Notes: generated by a model from the letters alone, not told the origin. Positions 43,250 to 52,128 are shown, counted from the stretch's first letter. The stretch: 64,000 nt of DNA from Spartobacteria bacterium (GCA_021324825.1 JAJPII010000033.1:124001-188000); one strand, 5' to 3'. Numbers and translations are program-made.

Positions 43250-44515
43250 ATGGAGAATATGACCATAACCGAAGAACAGGTAAGAGAGATCGTAGCGCAG
43301 GCGTGCCCGGCGAAGGATTACCGCGGTAAAAAAATCCTCCTCATCGTTCCCGACGCCACCCGCACGGCGCCGGTGGGGATGCTCTTCAAGGCCGTCCATT
43401 CCCAGCTCGGCGCCGCCACCGCCGCCTGCGACGTGATGATCGCCCTCGGGACGCACCCGCCCATGACGGAGGAGGGGATCTGCGCGCGGCTGGAGATCAC
43501 CGCGGAAGAGCGCCGGGAAAAATACGGGCGCGTGCAACTGCTCAATCACGAATGGGACAACCCCGGGGCGCTGAAAGCCGTCGGCTCCCTCGCGGCGGAC
43601 GAAATCTCGCGCCTCACCGACGGGCGTTTCGCGATGGACGTCGAGGTGAAGGTCAACCGCCGCGTCTTCGATTACGACCAGCTCATCCTCATCGGCCCGG
43701 TGTTTCCGCACGAAGTCGTCGGCTTTTCCGGCGGCAACAAATATCTCTTCCCCGGAGTCAGCGGGCCGGAGGTGCTGAACTTCTTCCACTGGCTCGGCGC
43801 GGTGGTGACGAACCCGATGATCATCGGCAACAAGTGGACGCCGGTGCGCAAGGTGGTGGACCGCGCGGGCGCCATGGTCGGCGTGGACAAGCTCTGCTTC
43901 AGCATGGTCGTCCGCGGCTCGGAACTCGCGGGTCTGTTCGCGGGCTCGCCGGAATCGTCGTGGGACCAGGCGTCGGAACTTTCGCGCAAGCTTCACATCG
44001 TCTACAAGGAGAAGCCGTTCCATACGATCCTCTCCTGCGCGCCGGCGATGTATGACGAACTCTGGGTCGGCGGCAAGTGCATGTACAAGCTCGAACCCGT
44101 CCTGGCCGACGGCGGCGAACTGATCATCCACGCGCCCCACATCCGGGAGGTCTCGGTCGTCCACGGCAAGTTGATCGAACAGATCGGCTACCATTGCCGG
44201 GACTACTTCCTCGCGCGGTGGGATGAGTTCAAACACATCCCGTGGGGAACCCTGGCCCATTCGACCCACGTTCGCGGGATCGGCAGGATGGAAAACGGCG
44301 TGGAAAAATGCCGCGCGCGCGTCACGCTCGCCACGGGCATACCGGAGGAAGTCTGTTCGCGGATCAACCTCGGGTACCGCGACCCCGCCTCCATCGACGT
44401 CGAGAGCTTTGCCGACCGCGAGGAGGAAGGCGTGCTCCTCGTGCGCAAGGCGGGCGAGATGCTGTACCATCTCCGCGACCAGCCGGAATGGGCGGGCGGA
44501 TCGCTTGAGAAATGA
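43250..44515 (+). CDS. Lactate-racemase-like nickel-pincer enzyme (LarA/DUF2088)
   Basis: A 421-residue member of the LarA family, which racemises or epimerises 2-hydroxy acids with a covalently bound nickel pincer nucleotide. Conserved parts are VPDATRTAP (D-x-T-R-x-x-P), ALGTHPPM (His), PHEVVGFSGGNKYLFPGVSG, where the Lys of GGNK corresponds to the pincer-attachment lysine, and FFHWLG (His). The cofactor-making larBCE genes are not in the window. The substrate is probably a sugar acid rather than lactate, given the gluconokinase next to it. Start may be 43250 or the ATG at 43259. First gene of the six-gene operon. Confidence 0.8.
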   Translation: MENMTITEEQVREIVAQACPAKDYRGKKILLIVPDATRTAPVGMLFKAVHSQLGAATAACDVMIALGTHPPMTEEGICARLEITAEERREKYGRVQLLNHEWDNPGALKAVGSLAADEISRLTDGRFAMDVEVKVNRRVFDYDQLILIGPVFPHEVVGFSGGNKYLFPGVSGPEVLNFFHWLGAVVTNPMIIGNKWTPVRKVVDRAGAMVGVDKLCFSMVVRGSELAGLFAGSPESSWDQASELSRKLHIVYKEKPFHTILSCAPAMYDELWVGGKCMYKLEPVLADGGELIIHAPHIREVSVVHGKLIEQIGYHCRDYFLARWDEFKHIPWGTLAHSTHVRGIGRMENGVEKCRARVTLATGIPEEVCSRINLGYRDPASIDVESFADREEEGVLLVRKAGEMLYHLRDQPEWAGGSLEK

Positions 44516-45006
44516 ACGAGTTCGTCGTGATGGGGGTTTCCGGCTGCGGCAAGAGCACCGTCGCCGGCATGCTCGCCTCGCGGACAGGCGGGATATTCCT
44601 CGACGCCGACGATTTTCATCCGCCGGAGAACAAGGCGAAGATGGCCGCCGCCATCCCGCTGACCGACGACGACCGCTGGGGCTGGCTCGACGCGTTGAAC
44701 CGGAAGCTGAGATCGCTGGCGGCGGGCGAGCGCACGGTTTTCCTGGCGTGCTCCGCGTTGAAGCAGGCTTATCGCGACCGGCTTCGCGATTCGCTCCCAT
44801 CTCTGGGCTTCATCTATCTTCGCGGGACGAAAGAACTTATTTGCGGGCGTCTGAGAAGCCGCGAGAATCACTTCATGTCGCCCGCTCTCCTCGACAGCCA
44901 GTTCGCGACCCTCGAAGAGCCGGAGGACGCCATCACCGTCTCCATCGACAAACCGGCGTCCGATCTCGTGGAAGAAATTCTGCCGCTCATCGGACGGGCG
45001 GAGTGA
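44512..45006 (+). CDS. gntK: Gluconokinase
   Basis: A 164-residue ATP-dependent kinase that makes 6-phosphogluconate. The P-loop is GVSGCGKST (residues 8-16); FLDADDFHPPENKAKMAAAIPLTDDDRWGWL is the GntK substrate region, and FLACSALKQAYRDRLR and FIYLRGTKE follow as in E. coli GntK. Full length. The start overlaps the larA-like stop (ATGA), and the next gene follows after 3 bp. Together with the LarA-like enzyme and the divergent symporter it suggests uptake and phosphorylation of an aldonic acid. Confidence 0.9.
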   Translation: MNEFVVMGVSGCGKSTVAGMLASRTGGIFLDADDFHPPENKAKMAAAIPLTDDDRWGWLDALNRKLRSLAAGERTVFLACSALKQAYRDRLRDSLPSLGFIYLRGTKELICGRLRSRENHFMSPALLDSQFATLEEPEDAITVSIDKPASDLVEEILPLIGRAE

Positions 45007-45009
45007 CGC

Positions 45010-46017
45010 ATGGCCAGGCCGGTAACCCTCTTCACCGGGCAGTGGGCCGACCTGCCGCTTGCCGAGCTTGCCCCCAGGGTGAAGGAGTTCGGTTACGACG
45101 GCGTCGAGCTGGCATGCTGGGGCGATCATTTCGACGCGGAGCGCGCGCTCGCGGAGGCCGGTTACGTCGAAAGGAAATGGGAGATGCTGCGGCGGCGCGG
45201 CCTGGGTTGCCACGCCATTTCCGCGCATCTCGTCGGGCAGGCCGTTTGCGACTTGATCGACGCGCGCCACAAAGCCATCCTCCCTCCCGATGTCTGGGGC
45301 GACGGCAACGCGGAAGGAGTCAGGCGGCGCGCCGCCGAAAGGATGAAGGCGACCGCCCGCGCGGCCCGCAAGTTCTTCGGGGACGGCCCGGCGGTCGTCA
45401 ACGGCTTCACCGGTTCGTCGATCTGGCACGCGGCGTACGCGTTCCCGCCCGCAAGCCGGGAATATATCGGCGCGGGGTTTGCCGACTTCGCCGCGCGCTG
45501 GCTTCCCATCCTCGAGATTTTCGAGCGGGAAAACGTGAACTTCGCCCTTGAAGTCCATCCCACGGAGATCGCCTTCGACATCGCCTCGGCGGAGCGCGCC
45601 CTGGAGGCGGTGAACGGCCACAAGCGATTCGGATTCAACTACGACCCGTCGCACCTCGGGTACCAGGGCGTCGATTATGTGGAATTCATCCGCCGGTTCG
45701 CAGATCGCATTTTTCATGTCCATGTGAAGGACGTTTGGTGGGGCCGCGGCGACGGCTCCGTCGGAGTCTTCGGCGGGCATGCGGATTTCGCCGATCCGCG
45801 CCGTTATTGGGATTTTCGCTCGCCGGGCCGCGGGGATATCGACTTCGAGGAGATCATCGTCGCGCTCAATGACGCCGGGTACGGCGGCCCGCTTTCCGTC
45901 GAATGGGAAGACGGGCGCATGGATCGCTTCCACGGGGCGCGCGAAGCCTGCGACTTCACGCGGAGGCTCGATTTCAAACCCAACTCCGCGGCTTTTGACG
46001 CCGCTTTTTCAAAGTAA
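45010..46017 (+). CDS. TIM-barrel sugar isomerase/epimerase family protein
   Basis: A 335-residue xylose-isomerase-like TIM barrel (AP endonuclease family 2 fold). It begins [18 protein letters not shown] and has [31 protein letters not shown] (metal Glu/His), [15 protein letters not shown] (Asp, His) and IFHVHVKDV (His), then GPLSVEWED (Glu). Such enzymes isomerise or epimerise sugars, ketoses or inositols. It does not match the opening of EboE, so I do not call it that. Third gene of the operon, with a zero-gap junction to the next gene. Confidence 0.8.
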   Translation: MARPVTLFTGQWADLPLAELAPRVKEFGYDGVELACWGDHFDAERALAEAGYVERKWEMLRRRGLGCHAISAHLVGQAVCDLIDARHKAILPPDVWGDGNAEGVRRRAAERMKATARAARKFFGDGPAVVNGFTGSSIWHAAYAFPPASREYIGAGFADFAARWLPILEIFERENVNFALEVHPTEIAFDIASAERALEAVNGHKRFGFNYDPSHLGYQGVDYVEFIRRFADRIFHVHVKDVWWGRGDGSVGVFGGHADFADPRRYWDFRSPGRGDIDFEEIIVALNDAGYGGPLSVEWEDGRMDRFHGAREACDFTRRLDFKPNSAAFDAAFSK

Positions 46018-47019
46018 ATGGCAGGCGTCACCATTCCAAGCGTCAACCTGGAAGTGCGGGACAATGAGTTCCTCGTCCTTGCCGGAAATGGCGCCGTCGC
46101 CCTTCTGCGGATAGTCGCCGGATTGGAAAAAGGGGAAGTCCGGATCGGCGACCGCGACGCCGGCAATCTGCCGCCCAAGGAACGCGACGTCGCGATGGTT
46201 TTTTCAAAGGGCGCCCTCTATCCGCGCCTGACCGTCCGCGAAAACATCGCCGCTCCGTTGAAGGCGAGGAAATACGCGAAACCCGAAATCGAGAAGCGCG
46301 TGAAAGAAGCGGCCTCGATTCTCCGCATCGAGCCGTTGCTGGAGAAAAAACCGTCCGCGCTCCCGGACATCGAATGCGAACGCGCGGGGCTGGCGCGCGC
46401 GATGGCGCTGAGGCCGAAGGTTTACCTTATTCACCCGCTGGAGATGCACGCCGAACTCTCCGTCCTACGCCAGCGAATCCAGGCGACGATAATTTATGCG
46501 ACCGACGATCCCGCCGAAGCGATGGCGCTGGGGGATCGCATCGCCGTCCTGAAGGATGGCGCCATCCAGCAGGTGGACGCGCCCGCCGCCATCCATGACT
46601 ACCCGGCGAATCTTTTCGTGGCGGGTTTCTCCTCCATGAATTTCATCGGCGGAAAGCTGAAGGAACTTCCCGACGGTTTCTCTTTCAAGGAAAGCGGCGG
46701 CGGGAACATCGAATGCAAACTGGGAAATCGCCCGACGGCGAAGCCGTACGCGGGGAAAGACGTCATCCTCGGCATCCATCCGAAAGAGATCGCCGTGGCG
46801 GGGGAAAAAGCGGGCGGCTGTGTCTTTCAGGCCGTTGTCGACAGCGTCGAGCCGCTCGGTTCTGAAACGATTTTCCGCGTGCAAACGGGCGGCCACACGG
46901 TCGTTTGCCGCGCGCGGGCTTCCGCCGATCACGGGGACGAAGGCCGCAGGATGCGTTTCGAGATGAATCCGGCCAAGGCCCATCTCTTCGACCCCGCGAC
47001 AACCAGCCGTATCGCATAG
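46018..47019 (+). CDS. Degenerate ABC ATPase-like protein (MalK/UgpC family) lacking all ATP-site motifs
   Basis: A 333-residue protein collinear with MalK/UgpC: a nucleotide-binding-domain-like part (1-215) and a TOBE-like part (215-333). Family landmarks remain (ALYPRLTVRENIAAPL, EAMALGDRIAVLKDGAIQQV, and ILGIHPKEI). Every catalytic element is changed: Walker A reads AGNGAVALLRIVAG with no G-K-S/T and about 3 residues missing, the Q-loop Gln is Ser (MVFSKGALYP), the LSGGQ signature is LPDIE, the Walker B/D-loop is YLIHPLEMHAEL without Asp-Glu, and the switch His is Asp (YATDDPAEAM). The frame is intact and coupled on both sides, so it is not a random pseudogene. ATP hydrolysis is very unlikely; role unknown. 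Confidence 0.8.
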   Translation: MAGVTIPSVNLEVRDNEFLVLAGNGAVALLRIVAGLEKGEVRIGDRDAGNLPPKERDVAMVFSKGALYPRLTVRENIAAPLKARKYAKPEIEKRVKEAASILRIEPLLEKKPSALPDIECERAGLARAMALRPKVYLIHPLEMHAELSVLRQRIQATIIYATDDPAEAMALGDRIAVLKDGAIQQVDAPAAIHDYPANLFVAGFSSMNFIGGKLKELPDGFSFKESGGGNIECKLGNRPTAKPYAGKDVILGIHPKEIAVAGEKAGGCVFQAVVDSVEPLGSETIFRVQTGGHTVVCRARASADHGDEGRRMRFEMNPAKAHLFDPATTSRIA

Positions 47020-47020
47020 C

Positions 47021-48202
47021 GTGCGCAGGCTCCTCGTCCTCCAGGTTGCGGCGCTCGGGGAATCGGCGGGTTTTCATTCGCTGGAAACCGTGTTCCCGGC
47101 GGTGACCTGCACCGTGCAGGCGTCGTTCCGCACCGCGTCGCCGCCCTCCGCGCACGGCGTCGTCTCGAACGGCCTCTTCTTTCGCGACCTGCGGAAGGTG
47201 ATGTTCTGGGAACAGGCCGCAAGCCTGGTCAAAGGGAAACGCATCTGGGACGGCTTCCGCGGCGGCGTCGGAATGATGTTCTGGCAGCAAAGCCTCGGGG
47301 AGAGCGTCGATCTCGTCCTCTCGCCCGCGCCCATCCACAAGCACGGCGGCGGCATGTTCCAGGATTGCTATTGCAAACCCGCGGGCCTCTATCAAAAGCT
47401 CTGCGAGACGATAGGCCGCCCCTTCGATCTGCTGAATTACTGGGGGCCGCTCGCCAACCGGAAGTCGAGCGACTGGATACTGGCCGCGACGCTCGAGGTC
47501 ATGGAAAGCGAAGCCGCGCCCGGCCTGCTCTTTTCCTACCTGCCGCATCTCGATTACGATCTCCAGCGGTACGGACCCGATTCCGCGCCGGGCCGCCGCG
47601 CGCTGGATGTTGTGGGGGGCTATCTCGACCGTGTCGAAAAACACGCCGTCGAACACGGATACGACTTCGTGATTTTCGGGGATTACGCGATCGAGCCGGT
47701 GACGCGCCCCGTCATCTTCCCCAACCGCCGCCTGCGCGAGCGCGGCCTGTTCGCATCGCGCACCGTGGGCGGAAGGACGTATCCCGATTTTTATTCGAGC
47801 AAGGCCTTCGCGGTCGCCGATCATCAGATCGCCCGCGTTTACGGGGCCGTGGAGGAGGCGAAGAAAGCGTTGCGCGATTTGCCCGGCGTGGAGACGCTGC
47901 TCGACGATGGCGAAGACATCATATTGATCGCGGAAGAAGGCGCGTGGTTCGCCTACCCGTGGTGGGATGACGAAAAGCCGCCCGACTTCGCCTCGCACGT
48001 CGACATCCACAACAAGCCGGGCTACGATCCGTGCGAACTCTTTTTTGGATGGCCGGGCGTTTCCTCGGACGTGACGCGCCTCCGCGGCACGCACGGCAGA
48101 CCGGGAAAGAAAACCGCGTGGAAAACGTCGGTTGCGTTTCCTTCCAAACCCGGAACCCTCCTGGAACTGGCCGCCGCCGTTCGCGATCATCTGGAAAAAT
48201 GA
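47021..48202 (+). CDS. EboF-like alkaline-phosphatase-superfamily phosphodiesterase
   Basis: A 393-residue protein of the nucleotide pyrophosphatase/phosphodiesterase type. FPAVTCTVQASFRTASPPSAHGVVSNGLFFRD contains the metal-binding nucleophile region (Thr of AVTCT), LPHLDYDLQRYGPDS the Asp/His pair, VIFGDYAIEPV a later metal segment, and FAVADHQIARVY the His. The run of segments, including KPAGLYQKL and LLNYWGPLANRKSSDWI, matches EboF proteins of the ebo cluster. It starts with GTG one base after the degenerate ATPase gene and overlaps the EboD-like gene by 4 nt. The substrate is unknown. Confidence 0.78.
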   Translation: MRRLLVLQVAALGESAGFHSLETVFPAVTCTVQASFRTASPPSAHGVVSNGLFFRDLRKVMFWEQAASLVKGKRIWDGFRGGVGMMFWQQSLGESVDLVLSPAPIHKHGGGMFQDCYCKPAGLYQKLCETIGRPFDLLNYWGPLANRKSSDWILAATLEVMESEAAPGLLFSYLPHLDYDLQRYGPDSAPGRRALDVVGGYLDRVEKHAVEHGYDFVIFGDYAIEPVTRPVIFPNRRLRERGLFASRTVGGRTYPDFYSSKAFAVADHQIARVYGAVEEAKKALRDLPGVETLLDDGEDIILIAEEGAWFAYPWWDDEKPPDFASHVDIHNKPGYDPCELFFGWPGVSSDVTRLRGTHGRPGKKTAWKTSVAFPSKPGTLLELAAAVRDHLEK

Positions 48203-49311
48203 TTCTCCAAAAACTGACGGTCTCCTTCGAGTACCCGGTCCTCTTCACGGAGCGCGTCTTCGATCCCGCGAACAAGACGCTCGCCGAAACGATGGCGGGC
48301 CGCGCCCTGCTCATTCTTGACGCGAACGTCGCCCTTCGCGACGATCCGGCGGCCTATTTCAAGGCGCATTCCATCGAACTGGCGGCGCCGCCGCTCCTCG
48401 TCCCGGGAGGCGAGGGGGTGAAGAACGACCTCTCCTTCCTCCGCCGGATGGTCTCCGCCATGGTGGAAGCCCGCCTCTGCCGGCATTCCTTCGTCATCGC
48501 GGTTGGCGGCGGCGCGGTGCTGGACGCGGCAGGGCTGGCGGCGGCGCTCGTCCACCGCGGCTTGCGGCTCATCCGCCTGCCGACCACCGTGCTGGGCCAG
48601 GGCGACTCGGGCGTCGGCGTCAAAAACGGGGTCAACCTGCACGGAATCAAAAACGCCCTCGGCGTCTTCGCGCCGCCGTTCGCGGTCATCAACGATTTCT
48701 GTTTCCTCCTCTCGCTGCCGGATCGCGAATGGATCAGCGGCCTCGCCGAAGCCTTCAAGGTCGCCATCATTCGCGACCGCGGCTTCTTCGATTTTCTCTC
48801 AAGCGAGGCGGCGCGGCTCCGCTCCCGCGACGCGGCGGGCATGCAATTCCTGGTGCGCCGGTGCGCGGAGCTGCACCTGGAACACGCCCGCAAGGGCGAT
48901 CCGTTTGAAACCGGGCGCGCAAGGCCGCTCGACTTCGGGCATTGGTCGGCGCACAAGCTGGAGGCCATGTCCAACTTCGCGATCCTCCACGGCGAAGCGG
49001 TGGCCGTTGGCATTTTGCTGGATTGCTCTTACGCAGCGCTCCAGGGATGGATAACGCGGGAGGAATTCCGTTCGATCCACCGGGCGGTGGGCGCGAGCGG
49101 CCTCCCGCTCTGGTTCGATCTCATGCTTCAACGGAAAGAGGGACGGCTTGAACTTTTCGACGGCCTGGAAGACTTCCGCGAACACCTTGGCGGCGGACTT
49201 TGCATAACCTTTCCGCGCGGCATCGGCAGCCGGTTCGAGACGGGCGAGATCGACCTCGGCGCGATGGAGGAAGCCCTGCTTCAGCTTCGTTCCGGGCGCG
49301 ACCAGAGGTAA
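48199..49311 (+). CDS. EboD-like 3-dehydroquinate-synthase-family cyclase
   Basis: A 370-residue sugar phosphate cyclase superfamily protein. All DHQS-type residues are kept: VGGGAVLDAAGLAA (NAD), LPTTVLGQGDSGVGVKNGVN (Thr, Asp, Lys), SGLAEAFKVAII (metal Glu, Lys), DFGHWSAHKLE (His pair) and LHGEAVAVGI (metal His). The RPLDFGHWSAHKLE wording is that of EboD rather than AroB. DHQS-fold enzymes turn sugar phosphates into carbocycles; the EboD product is not established. The ATG at 48199 overlaps the EboF-like stop; the frame extends 56 codons upstream only as a shadow. Its 3' end overlaps the convergent flippase-like gene by 31 bp. Confidence 0.82.
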   Translation: MILQKLTVSFEYPVLFTERVFDPANKTLAETMAGRALLILDANVALRDDPAAYFKAHSIELAAPPLLVPGGEGVKNDLSFLRRMVSAMVEARLCRHSFVIAVGGGAVLDAAGLAAALVHRGLRLIRLPTTVLGQGDSGVGVKNGVNLHGIKNALGVFAPPFAVINDFCFLLSLPDREWISGLAEAFKVAIIRDRGFFDFLSSEAARLRSRDAAGMQFLVRRCAELHLEHARKGDPFETGRARPLDFGHWSAHKLEAMSNFAILHGEAVAVGILLDCSYAALQGWITREEFRSIHRAVGASGLPLWFDLMLQRKEGRLELFDGLEDFREHLGGGLCITFPRGIGSRFETGEIDLGAMEEALLQLRSGRDQR

Positions 49312-50225
49312 GCCGCGCCGCCCAGGAGGCTCCAGAAGACGTAGATCAGGAAGCCGGTGAGCGAGATGAGCACGGCAAGGTCGCCCGGGATGTGCGCGAG
49401 ATCCCCCAGCAGTTGTTTGAACGTTTCCTCGCGCACGCCGAGGCCGCTGACGCTGACGGGAAGCGAAGAGACGACCGTCACAATCGGCATGATGGAAAAC
49501 ATATCCAGCAGGGAAATGCGCGCGTGGAAAGCCTCCGCCGCGCAGTAGAACGCGCCGAAATAGGTGAACAGCACCGGGAAGGAAAGGAGAATCGCCAGGA
49601 GCGATTGCCCCCACGCCTTCGTGAACAGGCGGTAAGCCTCGGCCAGTTTGACCACTCTTTCGCGCGCGGGCAGCCTGCGCATGAAGCGCGTGCCCGTGAT
49701 CGCGAAGGCGCCGGCGAGAAGCGCGATGCAGCCCGCCGAGAAAAGGATGAGCACATAGAGCAAGCCCCGCGCGGAAGGAGTGCGCGACATCCAATGGTAG
49801 CGCAGGCCCGCGACGGCGAGGCTGAAAGGCGCGAGGACGAAGAGGCCGCTGAGACGGTCCGCGACCACCGTGAGGACGATGGCGTTTTTTTGCAGGCGGC
49901 GGTCCTTGACCAGCAGCATCGTTTTCATGACGTCGCCGCCCGCGACGCCGAAGAAGAAGAGCCCGAAGAACACCCCCACCATGAAAAGCTCCGCCGTCCG
50001 CTGCACGGTGATGTGGACTCCCTGGACCTTGAGGAAAATGCCCCAGCGCCAGATATTCGCGACTTCTCCCAGCCCCGCGACGGCGATCCCGATGCCGATC
50101 CACTTCGGATCGGCCCGGCGCAGCGCCGACGACATGCCCGCGCGCATCGCCGGGTCGCGGAAAACCCACGCCAGGACCGCCCCGGTCACGCAAACCTGCA
50201 AGAGCCGTAGGATCGTCTTGTTCAC
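49281..50225 (-). CDS. Flippase-like membrane protein (UPF0104/LPG-synthase TM family)
   Basis: A 314-residue protein with about 7-8 helices. FFGLFFFGVAGGDVMKTMLL, VVADRLSGLFVL, and SLPVSVSGLGVREETF are the family's conserved segments (N-terminal G-G-D and the S-G-L-G-x-R-E motif) shared with the membrane domain of lysylphosphatidylglycerol synthase. Members are thought to move lipids or lipid-linked glycans. The GTG start overlaps the upstream kinase stop (GTGA). It is the last gene of a four-gene glycan-type operon that also encodes a nucleotide-sugar epimerase. Confidence 0.8.
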   Translation of the reverse strand: MNKTILRLLQVCVTGAVLAWVFRDPAMRAGMSSALRRADPKWIGIGIAVAGLGEVANIWRWGIFLKVQGVHITVQRTAELFMVGVFFGLFFFGVAGGDVMKTMLLVKDRRLQKNAIVLTVVADRLSGLFVLAPFSLAVAGLRYHWMSRTPSARGLLYVLILFSAGCIALLAGAFAITGTRFMRRLPARERVVKLAEAYRLFTKAWGQSLLAILLSFPVLFTYFGAFYCAAEAFHARISLLDMFSIMPIVTVVSSLPVSVSGLGVREETFKQLLGDLAHIPGDLAVLISLTGFLIYVFWSLLGGAAYLWSRPERS

Positions 50226-50998
50226 ACGGGTTCCAGCTTGCGCCGCAAGGAATCGACCCGCTGTTTCAGCACGGCGGAGTGCATATAGCGCGTCCGTATG
50301 GCCCACCACAGTCGCGCGCCCGCGCCCTCGCGGATGACGAGGCGCCCCCTTAGCGCCGCGAGGACTTCCGGCGTTCCGTAGGCGCCCAGGAAACAGAGCG
50401 CATACGGCAGCCACTGCTCCTCCGAAACGCGGCCAAGCATGTCCTGGAGAAAGACCAGCAAGTCGTCCGCGTGCCGTTCCTCCGCGGAGAGGGTCTTGCG
50501 GTGCATCACCTCGAAGTCGATGAGCCGCGCGCGGTTGGCCGCCTCGTCGTAAAGGAAATTCGCCATGTGCGGATCGCCGTGCGACCACGGCCCTTCCAGT
50601 TCGGGACACCAAAGGGTGTGCGCCCTTTTAAATTCGCGGGCCGCCGCGACGAGCATCTCCTTGGTGAGGTTCCCCTCGTCGAGATGCTCCGAAAGGCTCA
50701 AGCCCGGCAGCCGCTCCGCGCACACCGTCCGGGGGCCGTCCGGGAAGACCAGGAAGCGGTCTCCGTTCAAAAGCCGGAAGCAATAGATCTCCCATTGCTG
50801 CCAGCGTTCGACGCCGCTCCAGACGTGGACGGGATTGCCCGCCCAACGAAAAAACAGGTTCGCGCAACGGACGATCTGGCCGCTGCCGCGCCGCCTTCGC
50901 TTCACCCATACGGCGCGTCCGTCGCGCATCTCATTGGAGATGGCGTTGATGCGGATGAGGTCGATCGCCGACGCGGCGGCGGTTAGCAAACGGCGCAT
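50222..50998 (-). CDS. APH/lipopolysaccharide-kinase-like protein
   Basis: A 258-residue protein with a kinase-like core: WSHGDPHMANFLYD is the catalytic loop (H-G-D-x(4)-N) and ARLIDFEVMH the metal-binding DFE. A basic stretch GRAVWVKRRRRG near the N-terminus may hold the ATP Lys. This arrangement is seen in aminoglycoside phosphotransferases and in LPS core (Kdo/heptose) kinases; the neighbourhood (epimerase, flippase-like protein) favours a glycan substrate. The start was put at the ATG at 50996-50998, since the open frame further upstream has no family features. Confidence 0.7.
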   Translation of the reverse strand: MRRLLTAAASAIDLIRINAISNEMRDGRAVWVKRRRRGSGQIVRCANLFFRWAGNPVHVWSGVERWQQWEIYCFRLLNGDRFLVFPDGPRTVCAERLPGLSLSEHLDEGNLTKEMLVAAAREFKRAHTLWCPELEGPWSHGDPHMANFLYDEAANRARLIDFEVMHRKTLSAEERHADDLLVFLQDMLGRVSEEQWLPYALCFLGAYGTPEVLAALRGRLVIREGAGARLWWAIRTRYMHSAVLKQRVDSLRRKLEPV

Positions 50999-51009
50999 GT
51001 GCCGGGAAA

Positions 51010-52128
51010 TTAGCAGCTTTCCAAAAAAGTGCGGTAGAAATCCACGCCGCGCTCCAGTTCCCCGACCGCGATCCATTCGTCCGGCGTGTGCGCCTGCGCG
51101 ATGGAGCCCGGCCCCGCCGCCACCGCCGGGATGCCCGCCTCGGAGAAAACCGCCGCGTCGCAGAACCAGGAGGCTCCGACGCATTTGCCGCCCGCCTTTT
51201 CCAGGACGCGCACCATCGGGTGCGCGGGATCGGTGAACAACGGCCCGGCCTGGGTCGCCTGTATCTCCACGTTGGGATCGACCCGCCGCAGGCGTTCGGT
51301 AAGGAACGCCAGGAATCGCTCCGGGTCCTGCGAAGGAAGCGTGCGGAAATCAATCTCGGCCGTGCAGAAGTCGGGGACGATGTTCGCCTTGCTGCCCCCC
51401 GAGCACGTCCCGACGCTGGCCGTGGCCGTGCCGAGCGCCGGATCGGAGTCGGCTTGCAAACCGGGCGCGATCTCGTCCCGGACGCACCGGATGAGGTCCG
51501 CCATTTTATAAATGGCGTTCTCTCCCAGGCCCGGCGCCGAGGCGTGGCAGGCCTTGCCGCGCGTGGTGAGCCTGACCCACAGCGACCCCTTGTGCATGTG
51601 GACGATATCCAGGCCGGTCGGCTCGCCGACCAGCGCGAATTCGGCGTCAAAGCGCTTCACGAAATCGCGCGCGCCGTCCTGGCCCGCTTCCTCTCCCATG
51701 AGGCCCGCGAAACAAATCTCGTGCTCAAGGCCGGGCAGCCGCTCCCGCATCTCGTGCAGCGCCCAGAGCATCGCCGCCATCGGCCCCTTGGTGTCGGAGG
51801 CGCCGCGGCCATGAACCTTCCCCCCGCTCAATTCCCCGCCGAACGGGTCTATCGTCATCCCGGCCACGCTCACCGTGTCCGTGTGCGGCGCCAGGATGAT
51901 CCGTTTCCTCCCCGGAGCGCCCGGGAACACCCCCACCACGTTCGGGCGCCCCGGTTTTACGGCGTGCAACTCGACCCGCGCTCCGCACCCTTCGAGAAAC
52001 TCCCCCACCGCTTCCGCGCAACGCTGTTCGCCCACGCCGTCCGTGCCGGGATTTCCCGCCGGGTTGACGCTGGGAATCCGCACGAGCCGCCGCAGGAGTT
52101 CCACCACGTCGCGCGGCGCCTCCATCAT
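51010..52128 (-). CDS. M20-family deacylase (ArgE/DapE/CPG2-like)
   Basis: A 372-residue dinuclear zinc peptidase-family enzyme. ILAPHTDTVSVAG gives the first His and Asp, GRGASDTKGPMAAM the bridging Asp, FAGLMGEEAGQDGARDF the catalytic and metal Glu pair, and a dimerisation domain follows from KGSLWVRLTTRGKACHAS. Members remove acyl groups from amino acids such as acetylornithine or succinyl-diaminopimelate; which one applies here cannot be read. The ATG overlaps the stop of the epimerase gene; the kinase gene follows after 11 bp. Confidence 0.85.
   Translation of the reverse strand: MMEAPRDVVELLRRLVRIPSVNPAGNPGTDGVGEQRCAEAVGEFLEGCGARVELHAVKPGRPNVVGVFPGAPGRKRIILAPHTDTVSVAGMTIDPFGGELSGGKVHGRGASDTKGPMAAMLWALHEMRERLPGLEHEICFAGLMGEEAGQDGARDFVKRFDAEFALVGEPTGLDIVHMHKGSLWVRLTTRGKACHASAPGLGENAIYKMADLIRCVRDEIAPGLQADSDPALGTATASVGTCSGGSKANIVPDFCTAEIDFRTLPSQDPERFLAFLTERLRRVDPNVEIQATQAGPLFTDPAHPMVRVLEKAGGKCVGASWFCDAAVFSEAGIPAVAAGPGSIAQAHTPDEWIAVGELERGVDFYRTFLESC

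Noticed and set aside
45010-46017. EboE identity for the TIM-barrel protein in the ebo-like operon
   Set aside because: It shares the fold class, but its opening ([12 protein letters not shown]) and metal-site wording belong to a general sugar isomerase/epimerase group, not EboE.
46018-47019. Ordinary MalK/UgpC importer ATPase
   Set aside because: All ATP-binding and hydrolysis motifs are missing and no permease or binding protein gene is next to it.
48199-49311. Shikimate-pathway AroB
   Set aside because: Catalytic residues fit the family, but the RPLDFGHWSAHKLE wording and the adjacent EboF-like gene favour EboD; a tree is needed to settle it.
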